A stretch of 64,000 nucleotides of DNA. It comes from Gammaproteobacteria bacterium. Lineage in GTDB: Bacteria > Pseudomonadota > Gammaproteobacteria > Eutrophobiales > Eutrophobiaceae. The position numbers were made by a program, and so were the translations under genes. The notes beneath the pieces are model-generated. The model was not told where the DNA came from. It saw only the letters and a program-made list of their open reading frames with translations, and did not search any database. Below are positions 56,879 to 64,000 of the stretch, one piece after another. The DNA is taken from the NCBI GenBank assembly GCA_004297165.1, contig SCUJ01000008.1, positions 310,001 through 374,000 of the forward strand, in the 5' to 3' direction. The first letter of the stretch is position 1, and each line of letters opens with the position of its first letter.

Positions 56879-57466
56879 ATGAAACGTAGAGTCAAAGACA
56901 ACCTCGACGAATGCATACAACTTCTTTCGGTTGTCTCGACACAACTCAGCCCACAGATAGTCAAGGCGGCGGAGACCATCACCGCCGGTCTGCTGGATGA
57001 AAAGAAGGTGCTCGCCTGTGGCAATGGTGGGAGCGCCGCGGATGCGCAGCACTTTGCTTCGAAGATGTTGAACCGTTATGAAATGGACCGTCCGGGTTTG
57101 CCGGCGATTGCTTTAACGGCGGATTCCGTCACGCTGACCTCCATAGCCAACGATTACCAGTTCGCCGACGTGTTTTCCAAGCAAATCCGGGCGCTCGGCC
57201 AGCCAGGCGACATCCTCCTCGCAATCACCACCAGCGGAGAGTCGGTCAATATCGTACACGCGATCGATGCGGCCAGGGATCGGCGCATGAAAATCATCGC
57301 CCTGACCGGGCGGGAAGGCGGTCAGATTACCGATCTGCTCCAGGAACCGGATATCGAATTGCGCGTCCCCAGTTGGTCAAGTGCCAGGATCCAGGAGATT
57401 CATATTATAATGATTAATGCCATCTGCGATCTCATCGATCAATTCTTGCTCGGTTACGGAGAATAG
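56879..57466 (+). CDS. diaA: SIS-domain protein DiaA/GmhA family
   Basis: A 195-residue SIS-domain protein with ACGNGGSAADAQHFASKM (about 48-65) and AITTSGESVNIVHAI (about 118-132). Two related families share these motifs: the sedoheptulose-7-phosphate isomerase GmhA and the DnaA-binding initiation factor DiaA. The position between yraN and dolP is that of diaA (yraO), so DiaA is preferred. ATG 56879 is used; the frame upstream overlaps the end of yraN. Confidence 0.88.
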   Translation: MKRRVKDNLDECIQLLSVVSTQLSPQIVKAAETITAGLLDEKKVLACGNGGSAADAQHFASKMLNRYEMDRPGLPAIALTADSVTLTSIANDYQFADVFSKQIRALGQPGDILLAITTSGESVNIVHAIDAARDRRMKIIALTGREGGQITDLLQEPDIELRVPSWSSARIQEIHIIMINAICDLIDQFLLGYGE

Positions 57467-57472
57467 TCTGCC

Positions 57473-58051
57473 ATGAAAAACCAAAATATCAGGATTAGCT
57501 TGACGCTCCTTATAGGTTCCCTGTTGCAGGCCTGCGCGGTCGCCGTAGGCACCGGCGTGGCTGTCGGCGCCTCCACCGCCATAGATAAGCGGACGACTGG
57601 AACGGTCATAGAAGACCAGACGATTGAGATGAAGTCCTCTCAGGCGTTTAGAGCCGATCCCGAGATCCGCGATCAGTCACACTGGAATGTCACCAGCTAC
57701 AACACCAAGGTCCTGATAAGTGGCGAGGCAGTCAACGACAACCTGCGCCGCCGGATGGAGGAGATCGTCAGGAACATCCCGAAGGTGACGGAGGTATTCA
57801 ACGAACTCACCGTCGCGGCGCCCAGTTCCATGATGTCGCGCAGCAGCGATACGGTGATAACCACCAAGGTGAAATCGTTATTGCTCGCCGACAAGGAGAC
57901 CAAGGGATTATCGGTAAAAGTGGTTACCGAAAAAGGCGTTGTCTATCTCATGGGTTTGGTCAGCAGACAACAGGCGGACCGGGCGACCGAGATAACACGC
58001 CAGACCGGCGGCGTACAGAAAGTAGTTAAGCTGTTCGAGTACCTGGACTAA
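57473..58051 (+). CDS. dolP: BON-domain outer-membrane lipoprotein DolP
   Basis: A 192-residue lipoprotein (YraP) with lipobox LLQAC (Cys near 21) and two BON domains (about 47-115 and 123-190). GTGVAVGASTAIDKRTTG after the lipobox is the typical DolP linker. It binds phospholipid at the outer membrane and supports BAM function and envelope integrity. It follows diaA by 6 bp. Its stop is immediately followed by the hairpin repeat copy B. Confidence 0.94.
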   Translation: MKNQNIRISLTLLIGSLLQACAVAVGTGVAVGASTAIDKRTTGTVIEDQTIEMKSSQAFRADPEIRDQSHWNVTSYNTKVLISGEAVNDNLRRRMEEIVRNIPKVTEVFNELTVAAPSSMMSRSSDTVITTKVKSLLLADKETKGLSVKVVTEKGVVYLMGLVSRQQADRATEITRQTGGVQKVVKLFEYLD

Positions 58052-58096
58052 CAGGCTGTTAAAAAACCCGCTGCGCCAGGCATAACGGTGTTGCGG
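58052..58096. repeat. Intergenic hairpin repeat, copy B; bidirectional terminator
   Basis: The 45 bp between the stops of convergent dolP and sspB match the left part of the repeat at 10250 (AAAAAAC, then CTGCGC-AGGCATAACGG-GTTGCG). CCGCTGCGCC (58068-58077) pairs with GGTGTTGCGG (58087-58096) with two mismatches and a wobble pair. A T6 run follows on the minus strand and TTATTTTA on the plus strand, so it can terminate both transcripts. Confidence 0.75.
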
Positions 58097-58477
58097 TTAT
58101 TTTACGATCGTCAGATGCGAGCGGCGGCCGCCCGGCGGCGGTATCCCCTGATCCTCCTCAGCCGCGTCTTCTGATTCCGGGAAGAGCATGCCCTTGCCGT
58201 TCTCGCGGGCATATACCGCGAGCACCGCGTCAACTGGAACATTCACGCTGAATGGCGCCCCGCCGAAGCGTGCGCTGAAGGAAATGTGCGATTTGCCGAG
58301 ATCCATTCCACGTACCGCCCCCGGCGAGATATTTAAGACAATCTTGTCGTCCTTTATCTGCGCCGCGGGAACATGGACACCGACCGCGCTTGCATTCACC
58401 AGGATATGCGGGGTCATGCCGTTGTCCACAATCCAGTCGTACATCGCCCGCAACAGATATGGCCGGCTGGAATTCAT
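58097..58477 (-). CDS. sspB: ClpXP adaptor SspB
   Basis: A 126-residue adaptor delivering ssrA-tagged proteins to ClpXP. SRPYLLRAMYDWIVDNGMTPHI at the start (cited as RPYLLRAMYDWI) is the SspB signature, a beta-sandwich core follows, and the C-terminal SHLTIVK is the ClpX-binding tail after a flexible linker. ATG 58477 is chosen by homologue length; an in-frame GTG two codons upstream is possible. Its start lies just inside the end of sspA, 25 bp beyond that gene's stop (58501). Confidence 0.9.
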   Translation of the reverse strand: MNSSRPYLLRAMYDWIVDNGMTPHILVNASAVGVHVPAAQIKDDKIVLNISPGAVRGMDLGKSHISFSARFGGAPFSVNVPVDAVLAVYARENGKGMLFPESEDAAEEDQGIPPPGGRRSHLTIVK

Positions 58478-58500
58478 AATCACGGATCCAGGGGACGCCG

Positions 58501-59127
58501 TCAGAACCGGATCTCCCTCTCCCATCCGGAGAGGCTTAATTTGAAGGCATCCCGCTCGAACATTCGGCGGGCATAATCGCTGATAACCTTCCCGGAGGCA
58601 GGCAACTTGATCCCGTAATGTTCCAGTCGCCAGAGGAGTGGCGACAGGCAGCAATCCACCAGGGAGTATTCATCGGACATGAAAAAGGGTTTCTGGGCAA
58701 AGGCCGGGGCAATGGCGGTGAGATTGTCCCGGATCTCCTTGCGGGCGTTGGCCGCAACCGGTTCGCTCTCCGCCGTCAATTTTTCCACCTGCCGGTAGAG
58801 GTCGCGCATCACCCTGAAGCGCAGTTGTCGATTATTGGCCCTCGCCACAGGGTCGACCGGTAGCAATGGCGGGTGCGGAAACCTCTCGTCGAGATATTCC
58901 ATGATGATTTGTTCATCATAGAGCACAAGATCGCGATCGATGAGAGTCAGGACGGAATTGTAGGGATTGAGTTCGGCGAGTTCTTCGGGTATTTCATTCC
59001 CGTGGATATAACGGATATCCACGTTGATATCCTTTTCCGCCAGCACAATGCGGACGGCATGTCCCACCGGATTCGTCGGATCCGAATAGAGCACCATGAC
59101 CGAGCGTTTATTCGCGATACTCGCCAT
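58501..59127 (-). CDS. sspA: Stringent starvation protein A
   Basis: A 208-residue glutathione-S-transferase-fold protein that binds RNA polymerase and is needed for acid and stationary-phase adaptation and some phage and virulence gene control. An N-terminal thioredoxin-like domain (about 8-85, SVMVLYSDPTNPVGHAVRIV) lacks the catalytic Cys or Tyr of true transferases, as in E. coli SspA. LSPLLWRLEHYG near 165 is conserved. It lies between petC and sspB, as in many gammaproteobacteria. Confidence 0.94.
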   Translation of the reverse strand: MASIANKRSVMVLYSDPTNPVGHAVRIVLAEKDINVDIRYIHGNEIPEELAELNPYNSVLTLIDRDLVLYDEQIIMEYLDERFPHPPLLPVDPVARANNRQLRFRVMRDLYRQVEKLTAESEPVAANARKEIRDNLTAIAPAFAQKPFFMSDEYSLVDCCLSPLLWRLEHYGIKLPASGKVISDYARRMFERDAFKLSLSGWEREIRF

Positions 59128-59191
59128 ATCTCACTCCAATCCGTTAACAACCGCCAACGATCCGGTACGCAGGCGCCGGCCCGCATCCGCC

Positions 59192-59938
59192 CTAATGCAC
59201 ATCCTTCCAGTATTCTCTTTTCAGCAGCCAGGCGACGACCAGGAACGCCAGCAGATACCCTATCACCCAGGCGCCGATCGCATGACGTTGCAACTGTACG
59301 GGTTCACCGAGATATACGAGGAAATTTACCAGGTCCTGCACAGTGGCCGCGTATTCCGAAGGCGACTGTTTCCCTGGAGTCTCGAGTTCAAGGTGGGTGA
59401 TCCGCTCGACTGTCGCGCCATCGGGCAGAGTCTCCTGCTCCGTCACCGCCCGCTGCAAACCCTGCAATTCCCACAAGACGTGGGGCATGGCGACATCCTT
59501 GAACTGGATATTATTCACGCCGAACGGACGCGCCGGGTCACGATAGAAGGTCATGAAAAAAGTATAGAGCCAGTCGGCGCCGCGCGCGCGCGCGATGACG
59601 GAAAGATCCGGGATTGGCGTACCGAAATAATCCCGGGCATCCTCCTTGCGCATGGCGACTGTCATGGTATCCCCAGGTTTGTCCGTACCGAACATGAAAT
59701 CCCGCTTCAGCGTGTCCTCGTCAATCCCCAGATCCTGTCCCACCCGGTTGAACCGCATATAGGCGGCCGAATGACAACTCAGGCAGTAGTTGATAAAAAT
59801 CCTGGCGCCATTCTTCAGGGATTCCCGATTCGACAGATCCACCTTCGCCTGCATGAGCGCGCCTTCACTTCCGAAAGTGACGGTGGTTGTCGCGAGGCCC
59901 AACAGGCAGATGCAAAGAAGTTGCAGCAAACGATTCAT
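59192..59938 (-). CDS. petC: Cytochrome c1 of the bc1 complex
   Basis: A 248-residue protein with signal peptide (about 1-23), heme-binding CLSCH (about 52-56), the sixth-ligand Met region (GTDKPGDTMTVAM near 85-97) and a C-terminal TM anchor (near 223-242). It passes electrons from the Rieske protein to soluble cytochrome c in ubiquinol:cytochrome c reductase. It is the third gene of petA-petB-petC, 1 bp after petB. Confidence 0.96.
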   Translation of the reverse strand: MNRLLQLLCICLLGLATTTVTFGSEGALMQAKVDLSNRESLKNGARIFINYCLSCHSAAYMRFNRVGQDLGIDEDTLKRDFMFGTDKPGDTMTVAMRKEDARDYFGTPIPDLSVIARARGADWLYTFFMTFYRDPARPFGVNNIQFKDVAMPHVLWELQGLQRAVTEQETLPDGATVERITHLELETPGKQSPSEYAATVQDLVNFLVYLGEPVQLQRHAIGAWVIGYLLAFLVVAWLLKREYWKDVH

Positions 59939-59939
59939 A

Positions 59940-61169
59940 TTACTTAACCCTTTCCGGCACCGGCTTGTCGTTGTCCGTGCTGGTATAGAACGGCATCAGA
60001 AGGAAGAACAGGAAATAGATCACGGTGAAGAACCGCGCGATCCAGGTGTACAGGGGCGTGGCCAATTGCATCCCCAGCCACCCGAGCGACAGGAAGCTGA
60101 TCACGAAGGCGATCAGCGCGGTGCGGTATTTCCAGCCGCGGTAGCGGAAGGATTTGACCGGACTGCGATCGAGCCAGGGGAGCAGAAAGAACAGCGAACT
60201 CGCCAGGAACATCGCGACCACGCCGCCGAGCTGGTGCGGAATCGCCCGTAGGATGGCGTAATAAGTCGTGAAATACCACAGCGGCTGGATATGCTCCGGG
60301 GTCTTCAACGGATCCGCAGGCACGAAATTTGCCGCTTCCAGGAAATACCCGCCCATGCCCGGTGCGTAAAACACCACCCAGGCGAAGCCGATGGCGAAGA
60401 TCAGCACCGCGACCAGGTCCTTGACCGTATAGTAGGGATGGAAGGGGATGCCATCCAGCGGCACGCCTTTCTCGTCCTTGTGCTTCTTGATCTCCACGCC
60501 GTCCGGGTTGTTGGATCCGACGTGGTGCAGGGCCAGGATGTGCGCGCCTGACAAGGCGCACAACAACAAGGGGAACGCGACCACATGCAACGAGAAGAAC
60601 CGGTTCAAGGTCACGTCGGAGACGACATAATCGCCCCGGATCCAGAGCGCCAGGCCTTCCCCGATGACCGGGATGGTGCCAAAGAGCGAGATGATCACCT
60701 GGGCGCCCCAGAAGGACATCTGACCCCAGGGCAGGAGATAACCCAGAAACGCCTCGCCCATCAACGTCAGATAGATGAACATGCCGATGATCCAGATCAG
60801 TTCCCGGGGTTTCTTGTAGGAGCCATACACCAGCCCGCGATACATATGCAGGTATACCGCGAAGAAGAAGGCGGATGAACCGGTGGAATGCAGATACCGG
60901 ATGACCCAGCCCCAGGGCACGTCACGCATGATGTATTCCACCGAGGCGAAGGCCTGAGTGGCGTCCGGCTTGTAGTTCATGGTCAGCCAGATGCCGGTCA
61001 GGATCTGGTTGGCCAGCACCACCATGCTGATGACGCCGAAGACATACCAGAAATTGAAGTTCTTCGGGGCGTAATACCTGGCGGCATGCTCATTCCAGAG
61101 CTGGGTCATGGGGAAGCGATCGTCAACCCAGTCGCGCAGGGCGAAGAAATAACGCGCAGCAGTGTTCAT
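59940..61169 (-). CDS. petB: Cytochrome b of the bc1 complex
   Basis: A 409-residue polytopic protein with eight predicted TM helices. WGWVIRYLHSTGSS and HVVAFPLLLCALSGAHILALHHVG carry histidines for the two b hemes (cited as YLHSTGSS and SGAHILALHHVG), and the Qo-site motif PEHIQPLWYF near 280 is a variant of PEWYF-type loops. It oxidises ubiquinol and reduces quinone in the Q cycle. It overlaps petA by 4 bp (ATGA). Confidence 0.97.
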   Translation of the reverse strand: MNTAARYFFALRDWVDDRFPMTQLWNEHAARYYAPKNFNFWYVFGVISMVVLANQILTGIWLTMNYKPDATQAFASVEYIMRDVPWGWVIRYLHSTGSSAFFFAVYLHMYRGLVYGSYKKPRELIWIIGMFIYLTLMGEAFLGYLLPWGQMSFWGAQVIISLFGTIPVIGEGLALWIRGDYVVSDVTLNRFFSLHVVAFPLLLCALSGAHILALHHVGSNNPDGVEIKKHKDEKGVPLDGIPFHPYYTVKDLVAVLIFAIGFAWVVFYAPGMGGYFLEAANFVPADPLKTPEHIQPLWYFTTYYAILRAIPHQLGGVVAMFLASSLFFLLPWLDRSPVKSFRYRGWKYRTALIAFVISFLSLGWLGMQLATPLYTWIARFFTVIYFLFFLLMPFYTSTDNDKPVPERVK

Positions 61170-61762
61170 GAGGTGGCCTCCGAATCATCGCCTACCAGCA
61201 CGCGGGTGTCGGTCAGATACTTATGCGGCGGGATGATGATGTTGCTTGGCGCCGGGAAATTTTTGTGGACGCGACCGGCCAGATCGAACAGGCTGCCATG
61301 ACAGGGGCAGAAAAAGCCGCCCTTCCATTCGGGTCCGAGATCGTGCTCGTCCTCCTCGGCCACGAAGGTGGGCGAGCATCCCAGGTGCGTGCATAACCCG
61401 AGCATGATCAGGTATTCGGGTTTGATGGATCGATAAATATTCCTGGCGTATTCAGGCTGCTGGTTTTCCTCGGATTGCGGATCCCGCACCTGCGGGCCGG
61501 GGTTCGCCAGTTGCTCCAGACTCTCGGCCGTGCGCCGGAGGATAAAGACCGGTTTGCCCTGCCATTGGATGATTTTGCGTTGCCCGGGCTGAAGATCGCT
61601 CAGATCCACTTCCACCGGCGCGCCGATCGCCTTGGTTTTGGCGCTAGGCGTCATGGACGCGATAAAGGGCACTGATGCCGCTGCCGCCCCGACCCCGCCA
61701 ACAATCGTGGCGGCCGTGGTCAGGAGGCGACGTCGGGTTGTATCAATCCCACCGTCATTCAT
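61166..61762 (-). CDS. petA: Rieske iron-sulfur subunit of the bc1 complex
   Basis: A 198-residue protein with a twin-arginine start (TTRRRLLTTAATIV), a TM anchor (about 12-32) and a C-terminal Rieske fold with CTHLGC (near 128) and CPCHGS (near 152), which hold the 2Fe-2S cluster. The Tat motif fits export of a folded cofactor protein. It opens the petABC-sspA-sspB operon and diverges from degS. Confidence 0.96.
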   Translation of the reverse strand: MNDGGIDTTRRRLLTTAATIVGGVGAAAASVPFIASMTPSAKTKAIGAPVEVDLSDLQPGQRKIIQWQGKPVFILRRTAESLEQLANPGPQVRDPQSEENQQPEYARNIYRSIKPEYLIMLGLCTHLGCSPTFVAEEDEHDLGPEWKGGFFCPCHGSLFDLAGRVHKNFPAPSNIIIPPHKYLTDTRVLVGDDSEATS

Positions 61763-61809
61763 TGATTAGGTCCTCGAACTTAACATTTACGGATCAAAAA
61801 CAGCCGACG

Positions 61810-61818
61810 AGTATATCA
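61810..61818 (-). promoter_or_regulatory. Extended -10 promoter of petABC
   Basis: Minus-strand TGATATACT is a TGn-extended -10 box about 48 bases before the petA ATG. No good -35 was found, as is common for extended -10 promoters. The intergenic region is about 110 bp and also serves degS. Confidence 0.45.
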
Positions 61819-61874
61819 CGATTGAGGTAAACTTTGGCCTTCAAAAACACGCCTTGCATGAATTTCAGGATGCC

Positions 61875-63026
61875 ATGACGCTCCGATCACGACCCATACT
61901 CGTGTTCCTCGGCCAGTCGGTCATCGCCGGACTCGCCCTGGCCTTTCTGGCGCTCTATATTTTTCCAGGCCTCGCGCCGAGGACTTCACAAGAAGATTCT
62001 GGCCTGCGAAACACCCCTGCGGCAACTCGGGGATCTGAGGACCGGCCATCCTATCACAACGCTGTCCAGGTATCCGCCCCAGCGGTGGTCAATATCTACG
62101 CCACCAAGGTCCGGAGAAGCCTGCCGAATCCCTTGTTCCAGGACCCGCTGTTCCGGCGTTTTTTCGGCGATCAGGAGGTCGACCAACGCGCCACGAACCT
62201 GGGATCAGGCGTCATCATGAGCACCGACGGCACGCTGATCACCAACGCCCATATTGTCGAGGATGCCGACGAGATCGGCGTGACCCTGGCGGACGGGCGT
62301 CAGTCTCTGGCCGATGTAATTGGGATCGACAACGAAACCGATCTGGCGGTGCTCAAGATTGACCTCGCCGACCTGCCTGTCATCCCCATCGGCAATTCGG
62401 ATCAATTGCAGGTCGGGGACATCGTGCTCGCCATAGGTAATCCCTACGATCTGAGCCAGACCGTCACCCAGGGGATCGTCAGCGCGGTGGGCCGCAGCCG
62501 TCTCGGCATCTCCACGTTCGAGAACTTCATCCAGACCGATGCCGACATCAACCCAGGCAACTCCGGCGGTGCATTGATCAACACCTCAGGTGAACTGGTC
62601 GGCATCAACACCGCCATCTATTCGATGAATGGCGGCGGCTCCCAGGGGATTGGTTTTTCCATCCCGATTAATGTCGTCACCGGCATCATGCAATCCCTCA
62701 TGCAGCACGGACATGTGATTCGCGGCTGGCTGGGGATCGAGGCGCAGGCCGTGCCGCCCGACATGCGCAACCGCCAGGGTGCGCGTCAGGCCGGCGTCCT
62801 GGTCGCGGGCGTCATGCAGAACAGCCCCGCCGCCGATGCGAACATCATCCCCGGCGACATCATCATCGAGATCAACGGCATCCAGATTGACGATCCCTAT
62901 CGCGCCATCCAGATGATTGCCGAGATCCCTCCCGGCGACACCATAGAAATTCTGCTGCTGAGGGGCTGGCAGGAATCCCGCGTGCAGGCGATCGTCGGGC
63001 AGAGGCCGGCGCTGGAGCGTGGGTGA
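61875..63026 (+). CDS. degS: DegS/AlgW-type periplasmic serine protease
   Basis: A 383-residue trypsin-like protease with an N-terminal TM anchor (about 10-30), protease domain with His in NAHIVED, Asp in NETDLAVLK and Ser in NPGNSGGALI, and one PDZ domain (about 280-370). The single PDZ and anchor mark the DegS/AlgW class, which senses misfolded outer-membrane proteins and cuts the anti-sigma factor RseA/MucA. ATG 61875 is preferred, with AGGATG ahead; an in-frame TTG seven codons upstream is possible. hisC follows after 1 bp. Confidence 0.93.
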   Translation: MTLRSRPILVFLGQSVIAGLALAFLALYIFPGLAPRTSQEDSGLRNTPAATRGSEDRPSYHNAVQVSAPAVVNIYATKVRRSLPNPLFQDPLFRRFFGDQEVDQRATNLGSGVIMSTDGTLITNAHIVEDADEIGVTLADGRQSLADVIGIDNETDLAVLKIDLADLPVIPIGNSDQLQVGDIVLAIGNPYDLSQTVTQGIVSAVGRSRLGISTFENFIQTDADINPGNSGGALINTSGELVGINTAIYSMNGGGSQGIGFSIPINVVTGIMQSLMQHGHVIRGWLGIEAQAVPPDMRNRQGARQAGVLVAGVMQNSPAADANIIPGDIIIEINGIQIDDPYRAIQMIAEIPPGDTIEILLLRGWQESRVQAIVGQRPALERG

Positions 63027-63027
63027 C

Positions 63028-64000
63028 ATGAGCAGATACTGGAGCAGAAGGCTTGTCGGGATCACCGCCTATCAGGCGGGTGAACAACCCCAGGACCGGC
63101 GCTACATCAAACTGAACACCAATGAAAATCCCTACCCGCCTTCCCCGCGGGTTATGGAGCGGCTGCGAAGCATGGACCCGGAATCGTTGCGGCGCTATCC
63201 GGACCCCGACGCGCGTCTGCTGAAAGAGGCTATCGCCGCGCGGTGCGGCCTGACTCCAGACATGATCTTTCCGGGCAACGGTTCGGATGAAGTGCTGGCG
63301 CATGCCTTCATGGCCTTCTTCGATCCGGAAAAAACGCTTTGTTTTCCGGATATCAGTTACAGCTTTTATCCTGTGTACTGCGCGCGCTTCGGGTTGAAGT
63401 ATGCGCAGATGCCATTGACGGAAGATTTCCGGATCGACCTTGACGCCTACCCTGACGAATGCGGGGGCGTCATCTTCGCCAATCCCAATGCCCCAACCGG
63501 ACGATTTCTCGAGATCGAAAAGATCCGCGGTTTGCTGGGCCGTATCCGGGACGCGGTTGTCATCGTCGACGAGGCCTATGTCGATTTCGGCGGGGCAAGC
63601 TGCATCCCGTTGATCAGGGAATTTCCGAATCTCCTGGTGGTGCAGACGCTCTCCAAGGCGCGTTCGCTCGCGGGGCTGCGGGTCGGTTTCGCCCTCGGCC
63701 AGGCCGATCTGATCAAGGGCCTCGATATCGCGAAGAACTCGTTCAACTCCTACCCGCTGGGCAGTCTCGCGATCGCCCTCGCCATTGAGGCCATCAACGA
63801 TGAAGGCCATTATCTGGATTGCACACGCAAGGTGGCCGCGACCAGGGATTGGGTGGCGCCGCGCCTTTCCGATCTGGGGTTTGAGGTGATTCCTTCCGCG
63901 GCGAATTTCCTCATGATCCGGCACCCCGACGTCTCCGCCGTGAACCTGTACAAGGGGTTGCGGGATCGGGGCATCCTGGTGCGGCATTTCAACCTGCCAC
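63028..64000 (+). CDS. hisC: Histidinol-phosphate aminotransferase, partial
   Basis: The gene starts at ATG 63028 and runs off the right edge after 324 codons. It is a PLP-dependent class I/II aminotransferase with KLNTNENPYPPSP near the start, FANPNAPTGRF near 150, DEAYVDFGG near 180 and the PLP-binding Lys210 in TLSKARSLAGLRVGFA. HisC transfers the amino group from glutamate to imidazole-acetol phosphate in histidine synthesis. Downstream of degS it resembles the his-degS linkage of other gammaproteobacteria, in the reverse order. Confidence 0.93.
   Translation, partial: MSRYWSRRLVGITAYQAGEQPQDRRYIKLNTNENPYPPSPRVMERLRSMDPESLRRYPDPDARLLKEAIAARCGLTPDMIFPGNGSDEVLAHAFMAFFDPEKTLCFPDISYSFYPVYCARFGLKYAQMPLTEDFRIDLDAYPDECGGVIFANPNAPTGRFLEIEKIRGLLGRIRDAVVIVDEAYVDFGGASCIPLIREFPNLLVVQTLSKARSLAGLRVGFALGQADLIKGLDIAKNSFNSYPLGSLAIALAIEAINDEGHYLDCTRKVAATRDWVAPRLSDLGFEVIPSAANFLMIRHPDVSAVNLYKGLRDRGILVRHFNLP

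Overview
The window is a GC-rich chromosomal segment of a gammaproteobacterium. This is supported by a complete mraZ-to-lpxC division and cell-wall (dcw) cluster, the rsmI-lpoA-yraN-diaA-dolP block, a petABC-sspA-sspB block, BamD, ZapD, YacG, DciA, LpxC and a PilSR-controlled type IV pilus. Gene content and order resemble deep-branching, Chromatiales-like or Pseudomonas-like gammaproteobacteria rather than enterics (murB lies inside dcw; pilBCD-coaE-zapD-yacG are contiguous). Genus cannot be fixed from the sequence alone. No insertion sequence, prophage, CRISPR array, tRNA or 5S/16S/23S rRNA gene was seen; the only RNA gene recognised is rnpB.

Layout. 1-8144 (minus): a type IV pilin region. 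PP0621-family zinc protein, pilS and pilR form an operon; pilA follows with a sigma-54 -24/-12 promoter and a large perfect palindrome upstream. Behind a pilA terminator lies a tight cluster of a GT-C membrane glycosyltransferase, a GT2 glycosyltransferase, a DUF354 protein and the start of an asparagine-synthetase-like amidotransferase, read here as a candidate pilin or surface glycan system. 8202-10249 (plus): sucCD. 10385-14137 (minus): a four-gene module of SGNH hydrolase, carbamoyltransferase, SxtJ-like protein and a 50-residue DUF5989 (SxtK-like) protein. 14241-22679: nadE, bamD, rluD, pgeF, a glutamate dehydrogenase-family enzyme and clpB with a heat-shock promoter. 22852-28381 (plus): pilB, pilC, pilD, coaE, zapD, yacG. 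28395-33851 (minus): mutT, argJ, secA and an M23 peptidase; dciA (plus) overlaps the end of lpxC. 34357-52958 (minus): the dcw cluster mraZ-rsmH-ftsL-ftsI-murE-murF-mraY-murD-ftsW-murG-murC-murB-ddl-ftsQ-ftsA-ftsZ and lpxC. 53282-64000: rnpB, rsmI, lpoA, yraN, diaA, dolP, sspB, sspA, petC, petB, petA, degS and the start of hisC.

How it fits together. Most genes are housekeeping: peptidoglycan precursor synthesis and division, protein export, envelope quality control (BamD, DolP, DegS, LpoA) and respiration (bc1 complex). The pilus motor and export genes (pilB, pilC, pilD) lie about 18 kb from pilA and its regulators. The accessory-looking parts are the glycan cluster behind pilA and the SGNH-carbamoyltransferase-SxtJ-DUF5989 module; each contains proteins of unknown function in a conserved-looking tight operon. 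Two copies of an intergenic hairpin repeat sit between convergent genes (sucD/DUF5989 and dolP/sspB), where they look like bidirectional terminators.
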